64,000 nucleotides of DNA from Brachionus rotundiformis. Lineage: Eukaryota; Rotifera; Eurotatoria; Ploima; Brachionidae. This document shows positions 18,865-29,029 of this stretch, one piece after another. Within the stretch, counting starts at the first letter, position 1. Each line of letters starts with the position of its first letter. Where the stretch lies: the NCBI GenBank assembly GCA_016802295.1, contig JAESIW010000200.1:286879-350878 (forward strand), in the 5' to 3' direction. The notes below the pieces were generated by a model. That model had not been told where the DNA came from and ran no database searches. It worked only from the letters and a program-made list of their open reading frames with translations. The position numbers and the translations under genes are program-made.

Positions 18865-19059
18865 ATTTTATGAATTAATAAAATTTTTATATGAATTACT
18901 TGTTTTCTTTTCGATTTTGAATATTTATTTCATATTGCTAACGATGTAGATTTTTTTCCAAGATAATTAAGAATTATCTCTACAAATTCTTAATTTAGTT
19001 TATTCCTTTTTCTCAGTCAAAATAATATTACTAGTGACTTGAAAAAGCTATCAATAAGA

Positions 19060-19470
19060 AATTATTAAAATTTATTTTACCTTATTGGGAATATAAGGAA
19101 GATAGATTAGAAGCTAGAAAAACACATTTAATTTATTTGAGATCTCGAACTATCAGTCTTGGCTCAAAGAAGTTTGTAAAATTTGGACAATCAAGTTGAA
19201 TGATACTGATTGGAAAAATAGTGCGTGTACTTGTCCATTTTGGAAAAAAAACTTTTTGTGCAAACATATAACTGGTAGCTATTACTTGTCGCGATAGATG
19301 TACCGTGAAAACAGGAAGAAAGGAAGATTAACAAACAACTGAGCAGCTAAATATTACTAATCCTGTAGTCGAATCAAAGCCATGTTTGTTGAATTTAGTA
19401 GAAAATAGCACAGCTAAATGTCCGAGAGGTAGACCTCGCAAAACCCAATCAATGATCAAAGTAAACCTGC
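19060..19470 (+). pseudogene. MULE transposase C-terminal relic (SWIM zinc finger)
   Basis: One frame (19157-19297) reads SWLKEVCKIWTIKL...CTCPFWKKNFLCKHITGSYY, the CxCx(n)CxH SWIM finger that sits near the C-terminus of Mutator-like transposases. It is ended by TAG. Further downstream, CPRGRPRKT (about 19418-19445), an AT-hook-like basic motif, matches the tail such transposases often have. Stop codons break the frame. The DDE catalytic domain is not visible. Confidence 0.65.
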
Positions 19471-19737
19471 TAGCAATAAATCTAGAAATAATTAATTTAT
19501 CGTATTTTTTAATATCAAAAAAGAAAATTAATATCATTTTCTGTATTATGTATCAATTAGTTTTTTTGTTATCATAAAAAAAAAGAAAAAAAATTTAAAT
19601 TTGTATCTTGTTTTTTTTTCGTAGCAGATAAATTAATTTAGTATCATGTAAAATACATGCCTAATCGAAATTATAGAATAAAAAAAAGAAAAAATTAACA
19701 TCAAATAATCTGCTCTTCTTTTGTTTCAATTTCTATG

Positions 19738-21241
19738 GCATTGTTAGTTTCAAAAACAAACAGAACGAAAATTCTTCCTATTTTGATAAATTAAAATTGA
19801 CCAAAATTATTATTATTATTTATTTAAATATTAAGTCGCATTGACAGTTACATTACTATATTTAAAAAAGTAAGAATAAGAATACAAAAAAAAATGCTTT
19901 TTAAATACAAAATAATTTGAGTTTTATAAACAAATTTTCCAAACGATTTACACACATTTATCAAACTAAACTAAAGTCATAGTTTAGTTTTAATAAATTA
20001 TTTAAAGTACTATATAGATAGAAAAACTCCTGATTTGTTTCCATATAATAAGTTATATTTGATATAACAAATTTGACAGAATCAACAAGGCCGGTTTTAA
20101 GACTCTTGAAAGTAAATGTTATTGACGCTTTCACGATTTTGGATTCATACTCAAAACAATTAATAAACAATCTCTTTTCTAAACGATTAAGTTGTACACA
20201 AAACGATGTATCTTTTTTTTCAGATGTTGATTGATTTTCACGAATAAAATCTCAATTGCTCTAGAAAATAAATTCTATGTTTAAAATAAATCTCACTAAC
20301 TGATTCCAATTTAAGCGCATTAAAGATAGACTGACAATACTGTTTGAATAGAAAAGCAATCAAGTAAGGATTGGAGACCATTGGTTTGCAACCAAGACCA
20401 TATAACGAATAAAAACTTTTTTCAACTTTGTTCCACTTCTCTTCTAGAATGAATCTAGAATGAATGAATTGTTACCAAATGAAAGACCCAAGTATTCAAA
20501 ACCGTCTACATTCAAAATTTGAATACCATTAATTTCAAACTTTTCTTGACATTTCACTCCAGAGCCGGTCATTGTAAGATTAACTGATTTTTTAGGATTA
20601 AAGTCCATTTTCCATTCATTTGCGAATCTGAAACACTCTTCTAATAACCTAATAGCATGTCCATATGATGGCGAGAGAATTAAAATATCATCAGAATACA
20701 CAATAATAGATAAATTAAGACCATTTAGAGAAGCCTCAATATTCAAACTAGTACACTTTTCTAAAAGTTCATTAATAAAACATTAAACATTAAGAAAAAA
20801 TTAAACGAGTAAGGGGAGTAAACTCCTTCTTGTCTTACTCCTTCACTACAGTCCATAATATCATTTAATTGACCACCATACTTGACAGTAATTTTAGACA
20901 AATTGTAGTAGTCGTACAAAATTCGCCAAATTGGTTTATCAACTTTACCAATCAATAATAAAATAAAAATATTTAAAAAAATACTGCAGCATCTTTTTTT
21001 ACCTAAAATAAACACTTTATTTTCTTATTTTTAGGTAAACACAGTCAATAATCAATTTAAGTCTTATTGATGCTTTACTTTTTGTCTTTTATCTACTTTA
21101 GAAGAATTATTTTAGGTAAAAAAGATGCAACAAAGTATGTTGCAGTATTTTGTTAAATATATTTTATTTTAGTCAATTTTAATTTATCAAAATTGGAAGA
21201 ATTTTTGTTCTGTTTGTTTTTGAAACTAACAGTACCAATTT
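19738..21241. mobile_element. Palindromic element split by a LINE insertion
   Basis: The outer arms 19738-19806 and 21172-21241 are inverted copies (GTTAGTTTCAAAAACAAACA and its complement). The inner arms 20978-21010 and 21112-21160 are also inverted (TACTGCAGCATCTTTTTTTA against its complement). Between outer and inner left arms sits a 5'-truncated LINE (about 19808-20955). Related arm sequence recurs at 38.03-38.22 and 58.78-58.85 kb. Confidence 0.65.
19808..20955 (-). pseudogene. 5'-truncated LINE with broken reverse transcriptase
   Basis: Minus-strand RT motifs appear in order: WRILYDYY, GVRQEGVYSPYSFNFFL, then after one frameshift near 20750 the catalytic box VYSDDILILSPS, then NEWKMDFNPKKS and FEYLGLSFG. 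The element ends in a TATTTAAATAAATAATAATA-type tail at 19808-19830. The order and tail are those of a non-LTR retrotransposon, and the frameshift makes it inactive. Confidence 0.8.
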
Positions 21242-21577
21242 ATTTATTTGCTTTACATCATTGAAATAATAAATAAATAACTAAATAAATAATTTGTTTA
21301 TTAAACATTATTACTAATGATAAAATTAATTAATTAATTTATTAAAAAATGTATATAAGTGTCTTAATTGTGATAAAATCTATTTCATTTAAAAAAAAAG
21401 AATAAAATAAATTTCTCAATAAATGAATATAAAAATTAGCCTCGCTCGCTTCAAAAAAATTTTATATTAAATAAATATATTAATACTAAATATAATAAGA
21501 TTTATGATTAGGATGTACTAGGTCATCGGGCTGTATTACAAAGAACAAAAGATAAAGTCTGCATTGATTTGAATGTG
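21242..21577. other. Intergenic, downstream of REPS
   Basis: AT-rich with several AATAAA/AATAAAT strings that could serve polyadenylation on either strand. Nothing else supported. Confidence 0.35.
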
Positions 21578-23368
21578 TTAGATATTAAGCTTGGTGACAA
21601 GTGAGTGGTGGCCGGCCTGAGCCGAGCCGTTTAGGTTGGCAGAGACGGGCGAGGTCGCACCGGACTGTGACACGACGGGCGTGCCGGTCACCGTCTGCTT
21701 GCCGGCGGCCTGCGGGGTCGACAGACTGATCGCCGGCGTCGACAAGCTATTCGTTATGCCACTATTAGCACAAGCGCTGCTCTTCGAGCTCATGCAGTCG
21801 AGCTTTATTTCGAGCGCGAGCCGCTGGTCGGTCAGGCCCCTAAGCTGGCGCTCGAGCTCGTTGAACAGCTTGCGCAGCGTTTGATTTTGTTGGGTGTGAT
21901 GGCGAATGGACTCGACGAGCTGCTCGGCCCGATCGCCGCCACTCTCGGCCGCCATCGAGCCCTGCTTGAGCTTGGCTGCGCGATCCGCGCCCGCCTTGTT
22001 CATCCGCTCGGCCAGCTCTTGCAACGAGGCGATCAAATCGGCGTCGGCGATGGCTGGCCGCGCCATCGTTTGACACGCGCTGTTCTGTTTGTGCACAGCG
22101 TTGCCGGAGGCCTGCTGCTGAAAGCTGAGTATTCTCGACTGGTGATAGCTCTGCGGCAAAGGAGGCGGTGGCGGCGGCGGCGCGCTCTTGTCCATGCTGT
22201 TGACGGGCGAAGTGATGCGCGGCGGCACCGTCGGCTGCTGCTGGAACAGCTTAGGCGTGTGCATGGCCTGCATTTGGGCGGGCAGTTGCGTGTGGGTCGG
22301 CGCGGTTGGTTGCAGATGGTGGGCCGGTTGGGTGAGCGGCGGCGGCGGTATGCTGGATGTGCTAGATGTGTTGTGGTTGTGGTTGACGGCGCCGAGGCTG
22401 GAGCTGCGCGAGTGCCTGGGGGGCGGCTCGGGGACGAGGGGGCGGGCGCGCATGGCGACCGGGTGGGCTATGCTGGCGTCGGAGGCGACGTGCGGCTTGC
22501 CGAAGCCGAAGTGCACCGGCCGGGACTCGCCGTCGCCGCTTGCCAGCTGGCCAGGCGAGTCGGCGAAGGCGGCCGCGGCGCACTCGCTCTGCTCGGCTGC
22601 CTTGTTCAGACTGGTCTCGGAGTTGAAGTCGATTAGGGGCGCGTACGGCTGCAGCTTGGCAGGCAGTTCGTTGGGCAGCTCAAAGTTGCGCACTCTGAGC
22701 ACGACTAGGTGCATGGCCGTGCAAAATTCGGCGAATGACAGAGCGCCGTCTTTGCTCACATCGGACAGTTCCCAAATTTTGGACAGTTCGTTTAGTGGCA
22801 GTTTGGAGCGTTCGAAAAATGGCTTGGCAACCGAGCCGATTATGAAGCCGTTCAGGTCGGGCTGCATTGTTTTGAACTGCTTTTCGTAGTAGGCGTACAA
22901 TTTGGGCTTGATGGTCCAGATGTCGTCGTCGTCGAGGTCCTCGTCGTCCGAGTTGTTGTAGCTGTCGTTGTTGTCGGAGTCGTCGTCGGCGGCGGCGTCC
23001 GAGTGCTCGTTGTCGGTGAGCTCGTCGTTGGACGAGTTGGCCTCTGTGTTCATGTGGTTGGGGCGTTTTTTGTGCTTGGACTGCTCGGGCTCGAGGTCGT
23101 CCTCGTCGTCGTAGTCGTCATCGTCTTGCTCGTCGATGTCGTCGCCCTGGTCGCTCGATGTGTAGCCGTTCTTGCTCATGCGCAGATAGCTCGACCAGTC
23201 TTTGTTTTCCATGGGGTTGGCGTCCGAGCCGTTGACTAGCGCCACGTTGTCGAGGTCGTCGCCGGCGCCGCCCGACCAGTGCGAGCTCTCGCTCACCGAC
23301 GCTATCGACGTGGTGTCGTAGTCGACCGGCTTGGCCAAAAAGCTATGCCCGTCGGATCTCCTCTGCAT
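21578..23368 (-). CDS. REPS-like EH-domain protein (RalBP1-associated)
   Basis: A 596-residue protein. After an acidic low-complexity region (about 70-150) comes one EH domain (about 150-245): WTIKPKLYAYYEKQFKTMQPD, GFIIGSVAKPFFERSKLP, IWELSDVSKDGALSFAEFC. It contains a canonical EF-hand calcium loop, DVSKDGALSFAEF, and the Trp that lines the NPF pocket (IWELSD). Proline-rich stretches (PPPPPPPLP) and a C-terminal coiled coil (about 450-545, LRKLFNELERQLRGLTDQRL) follow. This matches the second half of REPS1/REPS2, which link Ral-RalBP1 to endocytosis. I take the ATG at 23368-23366; the vertebrate N-terminal EH-like domain is not in this exon, so an upstream exon may be missing. The coding sequence is far more GC-rich than its surroundings. 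Confidence 0.85.
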   Translation of the reverse strand: MQRRSDGHSFLAKPVDYDTTSIASVSESSHWSGGAGDDLDNVALVNGSDANPMENKDWSSYLRMSKNGYTSSDQGDDIDEQDDDDYDDEDDLEPEQSKHKKRPNHMNTEANSSNDELTDNEHSDAAADDDSDNNDSYNNSDDEDLDDDDIWTIKPKLYAYYEKQFKTMQPDLNGFIIGSVAKPFFERSKLPLNELSKIWELSDVSKDGALSFAEFCTAMHLVVLRVRNFELPNELPAKLQPYAPLIDFNSETSLNKAAEQSECAAAAFADSPGQLASGDGESRPVHFGFGKPHVASDASIAHPVAMRARPLVPEPPPRHSRSSSLGAVNHNHNTSSTSSIPPPPLTQPAHHLQPTAPTHTQLPAQMQAMHTPKLFQQQPTVPPRITSPVNSMDKSAPPPPPPPLPQSYHQSRILSFQQQASGNAVHKQNSACQTMARPAIADADLIASLQELAERMNKAGADRAAKLKQGSMAAESGGDRAEQLVESIRHHTQQNQTLRKLFNELERQLRGLTDQRLALEIKLDCMSSKSSACANSGITNSLSTPAISLSTPQAAGKQTVTGTPVVSQSGATSPVSANLNGSAQAGHHSLVTKLNI

Positions 23369-23379
23369 CAATGACAACT

Positions 23380-25080
23380 AATCTAATCACCGATTGATCT
23401 CTATTTTCTTTTTCTAATTAATTGATTAATTTATTTTAATTAGCTGAATTGGTTATGTTGTTTAAGAGCTGCTCATTTATATCAACAGTGTAAATATAAA
23501 TTCATATGGGCTTAATGGCGCATAAATTAGAATGAGAGCTTTTTATGTTTTACAATAGGAAAGAAAAATAAATATTTTCATATGCATAAGAATTTTCTAT
23601 TTTAAGACTAAATTTGTGTCCCCATGTGATCACTTAGTGAATGTATTAGAGATGCGCGTGTGTGCTTGTGTTCATGTTTGCAATATTCATCGAAAATAAG
23701 AACACGATTCAAAACTAACTTGACATTTAGTCGAGGAATAAATTTTGACAACTGGCAAGGTAAAAGGCTGTGCAAATGATGACTTTATGTGAGAATATGA
23801 ATAAAAATATTTGGTATTGTACTACAATATAATGAATTACAAACAGAGCAAGATAGAAGTGTCTTATTTCTTTTTTATTATTTTATTTTACTTTACATCA
23901 CCCAAGAGGTGTTTTTTGAAATAAATAAATAAAATAATTTTGACTTATTGCACCTTTGTAACTAAATACATTTTGGAAATTTAATTTATATCGTAATAAA
24001 GATTTAAAAACAAAAAATTTTATTTTTCAAAATTCTAAACAACTTTCTTAAAAGTACGTTGAAATTTTTTTTGTATATTAGAAAGATTGTCCGCTGATTT
24101 TTGTATGTTAAACAGATTTTAACAAACAGATTACGCTAAAATTTTTTTGTAAGCTGAAAATAAACCCATGTGTGCCAGAAATATTGTCATGCACGTTGAA
24201 ATAATTTTTATGTGCGCTGAAACAACAATCCCTTGCACCTTTATCCTTTGCAAATATAATTAGACTAACAGAGAGTCATTTATTTATTTCAATTATAACA
24301 GTTAATGTCCACTAGTTTAAAAAAGACATGACAACAGTCTTACTCTTACAGCTAAAAATAAAGGAATGAAGCGCCAATTATTATTTTTGAGATATTTTCC
24401 ATAGAATCAAACTTATTATCATTCGTTCCCTAATTTGATACTATTTATTGATACTATTTTTTACTAGAGAATAAAAATTGATTGTTATTGGTTGGTAAGA
24501 ATTCCAAAATTAAGTCGGTCTCACTTAAGACATTCTTAAGTAAAAGAAAAATTCCTTTGATAAATAGAATATTGGATAGACCTGAAAAGATAATAGAGAT
24601 AATAACATAACAAGCTAGAGAAAAAAATTTGCAAAGCTACATCAAGATAAAACTCTCTTACCCACAGAGTGGCTTCAGAGTAGAACGACTCATACAGCCT
24701 TTAATCTTATTTAAATCTTCTTTCCTTAATTATCCTTTGCCAAAACGCCGATAAATTTAAAGGGCTCAAGTACTGAATTTTTAAAAATTAATTTTTCATG
24801 CCATAATTTGTCAAACGTTTTAGAATACTCCATAAAATATAAAAATAATAAAAATGGTGAATAAAATTTATATTAAATAAAGATCACATTTTATTTTAAT
24901 AACTCTTAAAATCTTGATGTAATTTATTATTATTTATCAAATAGTTAGTTGAATTAACACATCGAAATTATTATTTTATTTATACCTGTAAAATATACAA
25001 TTTTAAATTAAAACCCACACATTTGTCGAAGACCAAACATTTCAAATTATCAAATTCTTGTTCTAAATTTTAAAATAGTG
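23380..25080. other. Intergenic upstream of REPS
   Basis: Contains one copy (23701-23734) of a 34-bp sequence repeated at 25434-25467, and a degenerate stretch of short repeats around 24050-24250. No gene supported. Confidence 0.4.
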
Positions 25081-25088
25081 CTTTTAAT

Positions 25089-25403
25089 ATGTCCAGTGAA
25101 ATGTTTATTTTCAGATTGGTGAAATTTATAAGCCAATTTAATAAAAATAATTTTCATCAAGAAAAAAATAAGTTTCCTAATAGTACAATTAATTATCCTT
25201 ATTCTCAGCTTTATCGATCAAGAAGACTAAAATTAAGTCAAAGCGAGCGAGCAGTTTATATGCTCAGAGCGCCGAAGAATGAACAACTAAAGACATGTGT
25301 AAAGCATTTCATAATTCAACCTGGAAGAGCTACACTGAAATTTTTAGAATTTCCGACTCTAGATCTTAACATTGAGAAAAATTATAGAATAAATGCTGTC
25401 TAA
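25089..25403 (+). CDS. Hypothetical small protein
   Basis: A 104-codon frame starting at ATG 25089. The product is basic (LYRSRRLKLSQSER, APKNEQLKTCVKHF) and has no domain I recognise. An internal TTTATTTTCAG (25106-25116) could also be a splice acceptor, so this may be a terminal exon beginning at ATTGGTG rather than a whole gene. It is followed within 35 bp by a repeated 34-mer and a perfect hairpin, so it could also belong to a mobile element. Confidence 0.3.
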   Translation: MSSEMFIFRLVKFISQFNKNNFHQEKNKFPNSTINYPYSQLYRSRRLKLSQSERAVYMLRAPKNEQLKTCVKHFIIQPGRATLKFLEFPTLDLNIEKNYRINAV

Positions 25404-25470
25404 ACAGCATCGAGCCTTCAACATAATCACAACAACACGATTCAAAACTAACTTGACATTTAGTCGATGC

Positions 25471-25517
25471 CGTCCCAACGTTTTTTGAATAAAGGGCATT
25501 CAAAAAACGTTGGGACG
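25471..25517. repeat. Perfect 20-bp hairpin
   Basis: 25471-25490 (CGTCCCAACGTTTTTTGAAT) is the exact reverse complement of 25498-25517, with a 7-base loop AAAGGGC. A shorter flanking inverted pair AACTTGACAT / ATGTCAAGTT surrounds it. Immediately downstream begins the 5' homology block of twister copy 3. Confidence 0.8.
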
Positions 25518-25884
25518 TTTTCTTCTTTAAGTTTCGTTATGTCAAGTTGGTATCAAACATTGTACATAGGTCTGCATCTATGTGTAAAAAATGGTATAAA
25601 CATTTAGTCTAGATCTTGAAATTTCATTATACAAATCTAGAAATTTTCTTTAAAATTACTTTTTTTAAAGAATTTGGCACAAAACTCAATAGAATTAAAT
25701 TAATTGTAGACAAAAGTCAAAAGTTTGTTTATTTATTAACTAAGACTTTAAATCATGAAATAATTTTTAATAAAATATATTTATTACATCATCATATTAT
25801 ATTTTTTAGAATCTAAAGAAATCATAAAAAACGCATAAAATTGATAAAATTAGTTAAATTGATTAAATTGGTAACTCTTTGCAA

Positions 25885-25926
25885 AGGGGTATAAATAGGA
25901 TGACATTTTGGACAAAAATCAATTCA
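25885..25926 (+). promoter_or_regulatory. Core promoter of twister copy 3
   Basis: GCAAAGGGGTATAAATAGG with TATA T at 25890, and an initiator-like ATCAATTC with its A at 25921, a 31-nt spacing. Confidence 0.68.
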
Positions 25927-25987
25927 TTTTTTAAAATTGAAATTTTGAAAAAAAGAATTTTGTTTTAAAAAATGGACTCGGAGCAGT

Positions 25988-26046
25988 CACCATAACTCTG
26001 CCGATCCGCAGGTCCCAAGCCCTGATGAAAAAAGAGGAGGGTGGTG
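25988..26046 (+). ncRNA. Twister ribozyme T1 (copy 3)
   Basis: All core bases and P1, P2 and P4 pairings are as in copy 2. The scissile step is U25993/A25994. Confidence 0.92.
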
Positions 26047-26405
26047 GCAGCCACATGCATCGTATGTGCATGTGGTCTTTCACGTAGTCTGCAGAAGAGC
26101 TGTATGGCGGGTACATAGGCCTACGGGTCTTTGTCCAAGTCTTGTCGTATGAGGGCGCCGCTGGCTTCGACCATCTCCCAGTATAGAATCCGAAAGGAGC
26201 GAGAATCTGCTGTACAGCTGACCCTCTGCAGATAGTACGTAACTTTGGAAGCCTTAAGTTAAGACTTTTCTCGAGTGAGAGAGAAGTCGCTTGGTTTGTG
26301 GTTCCAAGCTAGTCTAAATAGTTGCCGAGTTCGCAGCCTTGTGCTAGGATGAGTGGCGCTGTTTATGATGAACGTCCCACTGGCTTCTTAGGGAAAGTTA
26401 GGGCC

Positions 26406-26461
26406 GTCATAACTCTGCCAAAGCCGGTCCCAAGCCCGGTTGCAACAAAGAGGAGGGTGAC
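26406..26461 (+). ncRNA. Twister ribozyme T2 (copy 3)
   Basis: Same as T2 of copy 2. The scissile step is U26410/A26411. Confidence 0.92.
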
Positions 26462-26524
26462 ATTTTGAAAAAGAGTATTTTATTTTTTTAAATTTTTAAG
26501 TTTTTAATGATTTCATCAATTATA

Positions 26525-28010
26525 AAAAAAAATTTTATTTAATTATTTTAAATTTTCTTTAGTTTAAAATATTGCTAAATTATTTAACCTAATTTAAATT
26601 TAAAAAATTTAAAAAATGATAAAAAATGCGAAAAAGGAAAGGCTGACTAAAAATAATCAATTTTTTTAAATCACTTAAAAAAGTTTACTACTTCACTTAT
26701 AACTTATAAATAAAAAAACTCCAAGTATTTTAAAGACCGAGGCTGTCCTGTTACTTAGAGGCCGTTAGTAAAGTTCTACAAAAATTTAGTTAATATTATA
26801 TCAAATACAGTATAAAATTTCAAATATTCAAAAATAACATAATTAAATGAGAAAAATATCATATAAATAAAAATCATACAATTAATATCGTAATTCTTCA
26901 TCTGTTTTTAGCAATTGGAAAAAAAAATTTATTTGATAGAGAGATAGTTAATTTAGTACTCATTTTATTAAAATATGGATTAAAATATGCGTCTTTTGGA
27001 TACGGATGATCAGACTCTTGTCGACGCTGAAGAATCCGCCAATTTCAGTTTCAAAAAAGGTCAAAATTTGTCAAACGTATAACAGCGGAAAAAGAAGAAA
27101 TTGTATAATTAATTAAATTTATTGCTCAATAAAATGTTTTTTTAGATTAAATAATTTCTTTAACTTTTTTAACTTTTTTCCTTTAATCTTTTAACAAATA
27201 AAATGAAAAATTTAATTAATTTTTTAGAAAACTATTTTTTATAGGTAAAAATGTAAATTTGATAAATGTTTTTTATATTTGTGGAAACTTTACTGAATAA
27301 ATTATTTGCAAGTTTAATCGGTCCTACTTGGACACATTTGGTAAAAGAGAAAAAAAAATCTTATCTTTAATTGTTTCATTCACCAATTCTAAAAGATCCT
27401 TTAGAAACATTAATTCAAAAAACAAAAGAATAACTTATCTATTGCTCATTATTTGTTTGTCATTAAATCTATTTTCTTTTTTTTTAATAGAGCATATCTT
27501 TTCATAAAATTGATTCTTAATCCAGCACATTCATTAAAATCAAAAAACATACCTAAATCTATATCTCTTGAATAGAAATAAATAAATCGTCTCAATCCAA
27601 ATTTTGTTTGTAAATGGTTTCGGGGGAGCTTTGGTTGAGACCGAATGCTCGCTTCAAATTAATTACTTTCGTAACAATTTAGAATCCAAAAAATAACTTT
27701 ATTACATAACAATTTTTCTTTTTTTTTTTTTATATTTTATTTTTTAATAAAATAAATAAAATCGGATTAAAAAGAATTATATTTTATAAAATGTTTAAAT
27801 AACTTTTGTTTTGAACAAGAATAAAATTAATGAATAGAAAAGAAAGCCTGGCACTGCGTCTACTGCGCCGTGTCCACTCATAAACAAACAACTCTAAGCT
27901 TTGATTAAGTCAACATTTGTTTTAATAATTGTCCTCTTTTCTAATCCACTGTTTGTTTTAATTAATGCCTTTTTAGATGCTTTAAATTGGTTCATTTGAA
28001 TTAAGAAAAT
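26525..28010. other. Intergenic upstream of RASSF-like gene
   Basis: AT-rich. An imperfect hairpin at 27589-27641 (GTCTCAATCCAAA with TTTGGTTGAGAC, one bulge) is the only structure noted. Confidence 0.4.
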
Positions 28011-28013
28011 TCA

Positions 28014-28844
28014 ATGGACACACACAAAGACCATTTGGAGAAAATAGCGATCAGAGTGAATGGCGTGGAGCGCTTGGCCACCGGTCTTTCCAAGAGCACG
28101 ACCATAGATGAGATAAAGTACGCCATGCTGTCCGTGTCCGAGCCCGATTTCAGGCCCGAGGAGATCGCTGTATACGGCCTGTTCGAAAAGTGGCACGGAC
28201 ACGAGCGTCTCCTCGAAGGCAAGACCAAAATTTACAAAGTGGTCAACTTTTGGAAAAGCTTGCCGGGCGAACAGCTCTCACAGGTCAAGTTTATCATCAA
28301 GAAAAAGAAACTGGTGCTTAGTGAGAAGGAAAACTTGCCAGTGGCCGAGAGCGCCGAGCACACAGACAACCTGAGATGCTCACTAATCGATCTGGTCAGC
28401 AAGCAGAACGAGTTTTTAGCAGGTCAGCTGAATTGTTTGTCCAGTGAGGAAGAAAGACTCAAGTGTGAGGATGTGAGAGAGAGGATTTTGGAGGCCATCG
28501 AACTGGAGCTGGCTCAGAGCGAAAAAATCGACTGGCTTGGCGACTCACTGGCACAAATAGGCGAACTAATAGAGATGAAGAAGGAGTTTATTAGGAGGAT
28601 AGAAGAGGGTTTAGAGCTAGAGGATAAGGATGAGCGAACAGAGATTAGGATTTTATATGAGCCTAAGGAGCAAGTGGTCGATGGGGGCGGCGAAAGGCCA
28701 GTGATTTCTGTCATGTCAACTACCACCTCGTCAATATTCACCTCTGTTTCTTCAACGTCAACCAGCGAAAATTATGTCGTTGCCAAAGACTCGGCTTTTT
28801 CGCCAGCAACAGACGCAGCTATTGCCCTGGAAACGCTTGTATGA
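28014..28844 (+). CDS. N-terminal RASSF-type protein (RASSF7-10 class)
   Basis: A 276-residue single-exon protein. Residues about 8-100 form a Ras-association (ubiquitin-like) domain: IAIRVNGVERLATGLSKSTT, IDEIKYAMLSV, VYGLFEKWHGHERLLEG, KVVNFWKSLPGE and VKFIIKKK. In RASSF7, 8, 9 and 10 the RA domain is at the N-terminus in just this way (VDGVQR...LIEKWRD.ER). A coiled-coil region (about 120-210) follows, then a Ser/Thr-rich tail. The vertebrate proteins act in junction integrity, spindle orientation and Hippo/JNK signalling. No SARAH domain is visible, which agrees with this class. Start ATG at 28014. Confidence 0.78.
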   Translation: MDTHKDHLEKIAIRVNGVERLATGLSKSTTIDEIKYAMLSVSEPDFRPEEIAVYGLFEKWHGHERLLEGKTKIYKVVNFWKSLPGEQLSQVKFIIKKKKLVLSEKENLPVAESAEHTDNLRCSLIDLVSKQNEFLAGQLNCLSSEEERLKCEDVRERILEAIELELAQSEKIDWLGDSLAQIGELIEMKKEFIRRIEEGLELEDKDERTEIRILYEPKEQVVDGGGERPVISVMSTTTSSIFTSVSSTSTSENYVVAKDSAFSPATDAAIALETLV

Positions 28845-29029
28845 TGTGAACAGTTTAGGTGTACAAATTTGATTTATTGGAAAATTTTTTAAAGCATTTT
28901 TACTCAATTCACAAAGTTATATTTATTTTTATATTTATAAAAAGTATTATTTATTTAATTTAAATAAAAAATGTTCTTGTATATCTTTATGGTTACTATT
29001 GAATGTATTTTAGCGAAAAATTCAAAAAT

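Larger units (their letters stand above)
18170..18900 (+). mobile_element. Twister-twister element, copy 2
   Basis: The upstream homology block (18173-18289) shares TTTTTAATAAAATATATTTA and TTTTTTAGAATTTAAAGAAA with copy 3. The TATA box is at 18290 and the initiator A at 18321. T1 is 18391-18449, the body includes a 9-bp hairpin (18454-18462 with 18470-18478), and T2 is 18809-18864. Predicted cuts fall after 18396 and 18813, giving a 417-nt unit. The body is nearly identical to copy 3. A micro-ORF of eight codons (18372-18398) has its TAA stop over the T1 cleavage site. Confidence 0.9.
25539..26520 (+). mobile_element. Twister-twister element, copy 3 (long form)
   Basis: Homology with copy 4 starts at ATGTCAAGTTGGTATCAAAC (25539) and includes GTACATAGGTCTGCATCTATG and the region upstream of the promoter. 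TATA at 25890, initiator A at 25921, T1 25988-26046, T2 26406-26461. Predicted cuts after 25993 and 26410 give 417 nt. After T2 the tail ACATTTTGAAAAAGAGTATT... down to TTTTTAATGATTTCAT (near 26515) is shared with copy 4, so the full element is about 0.98 kb. The leader micro-ORF is one codon shorter than in copy 2 and stays in frame. Confidence 0.9.

Noticed and set aside
21881..22636. 251-codon plus-strand frame opposite REPS
   Set aside because: Shadow frame with arginine-rich low-complexity composition; the minus strand encodes the EH-domain protein.
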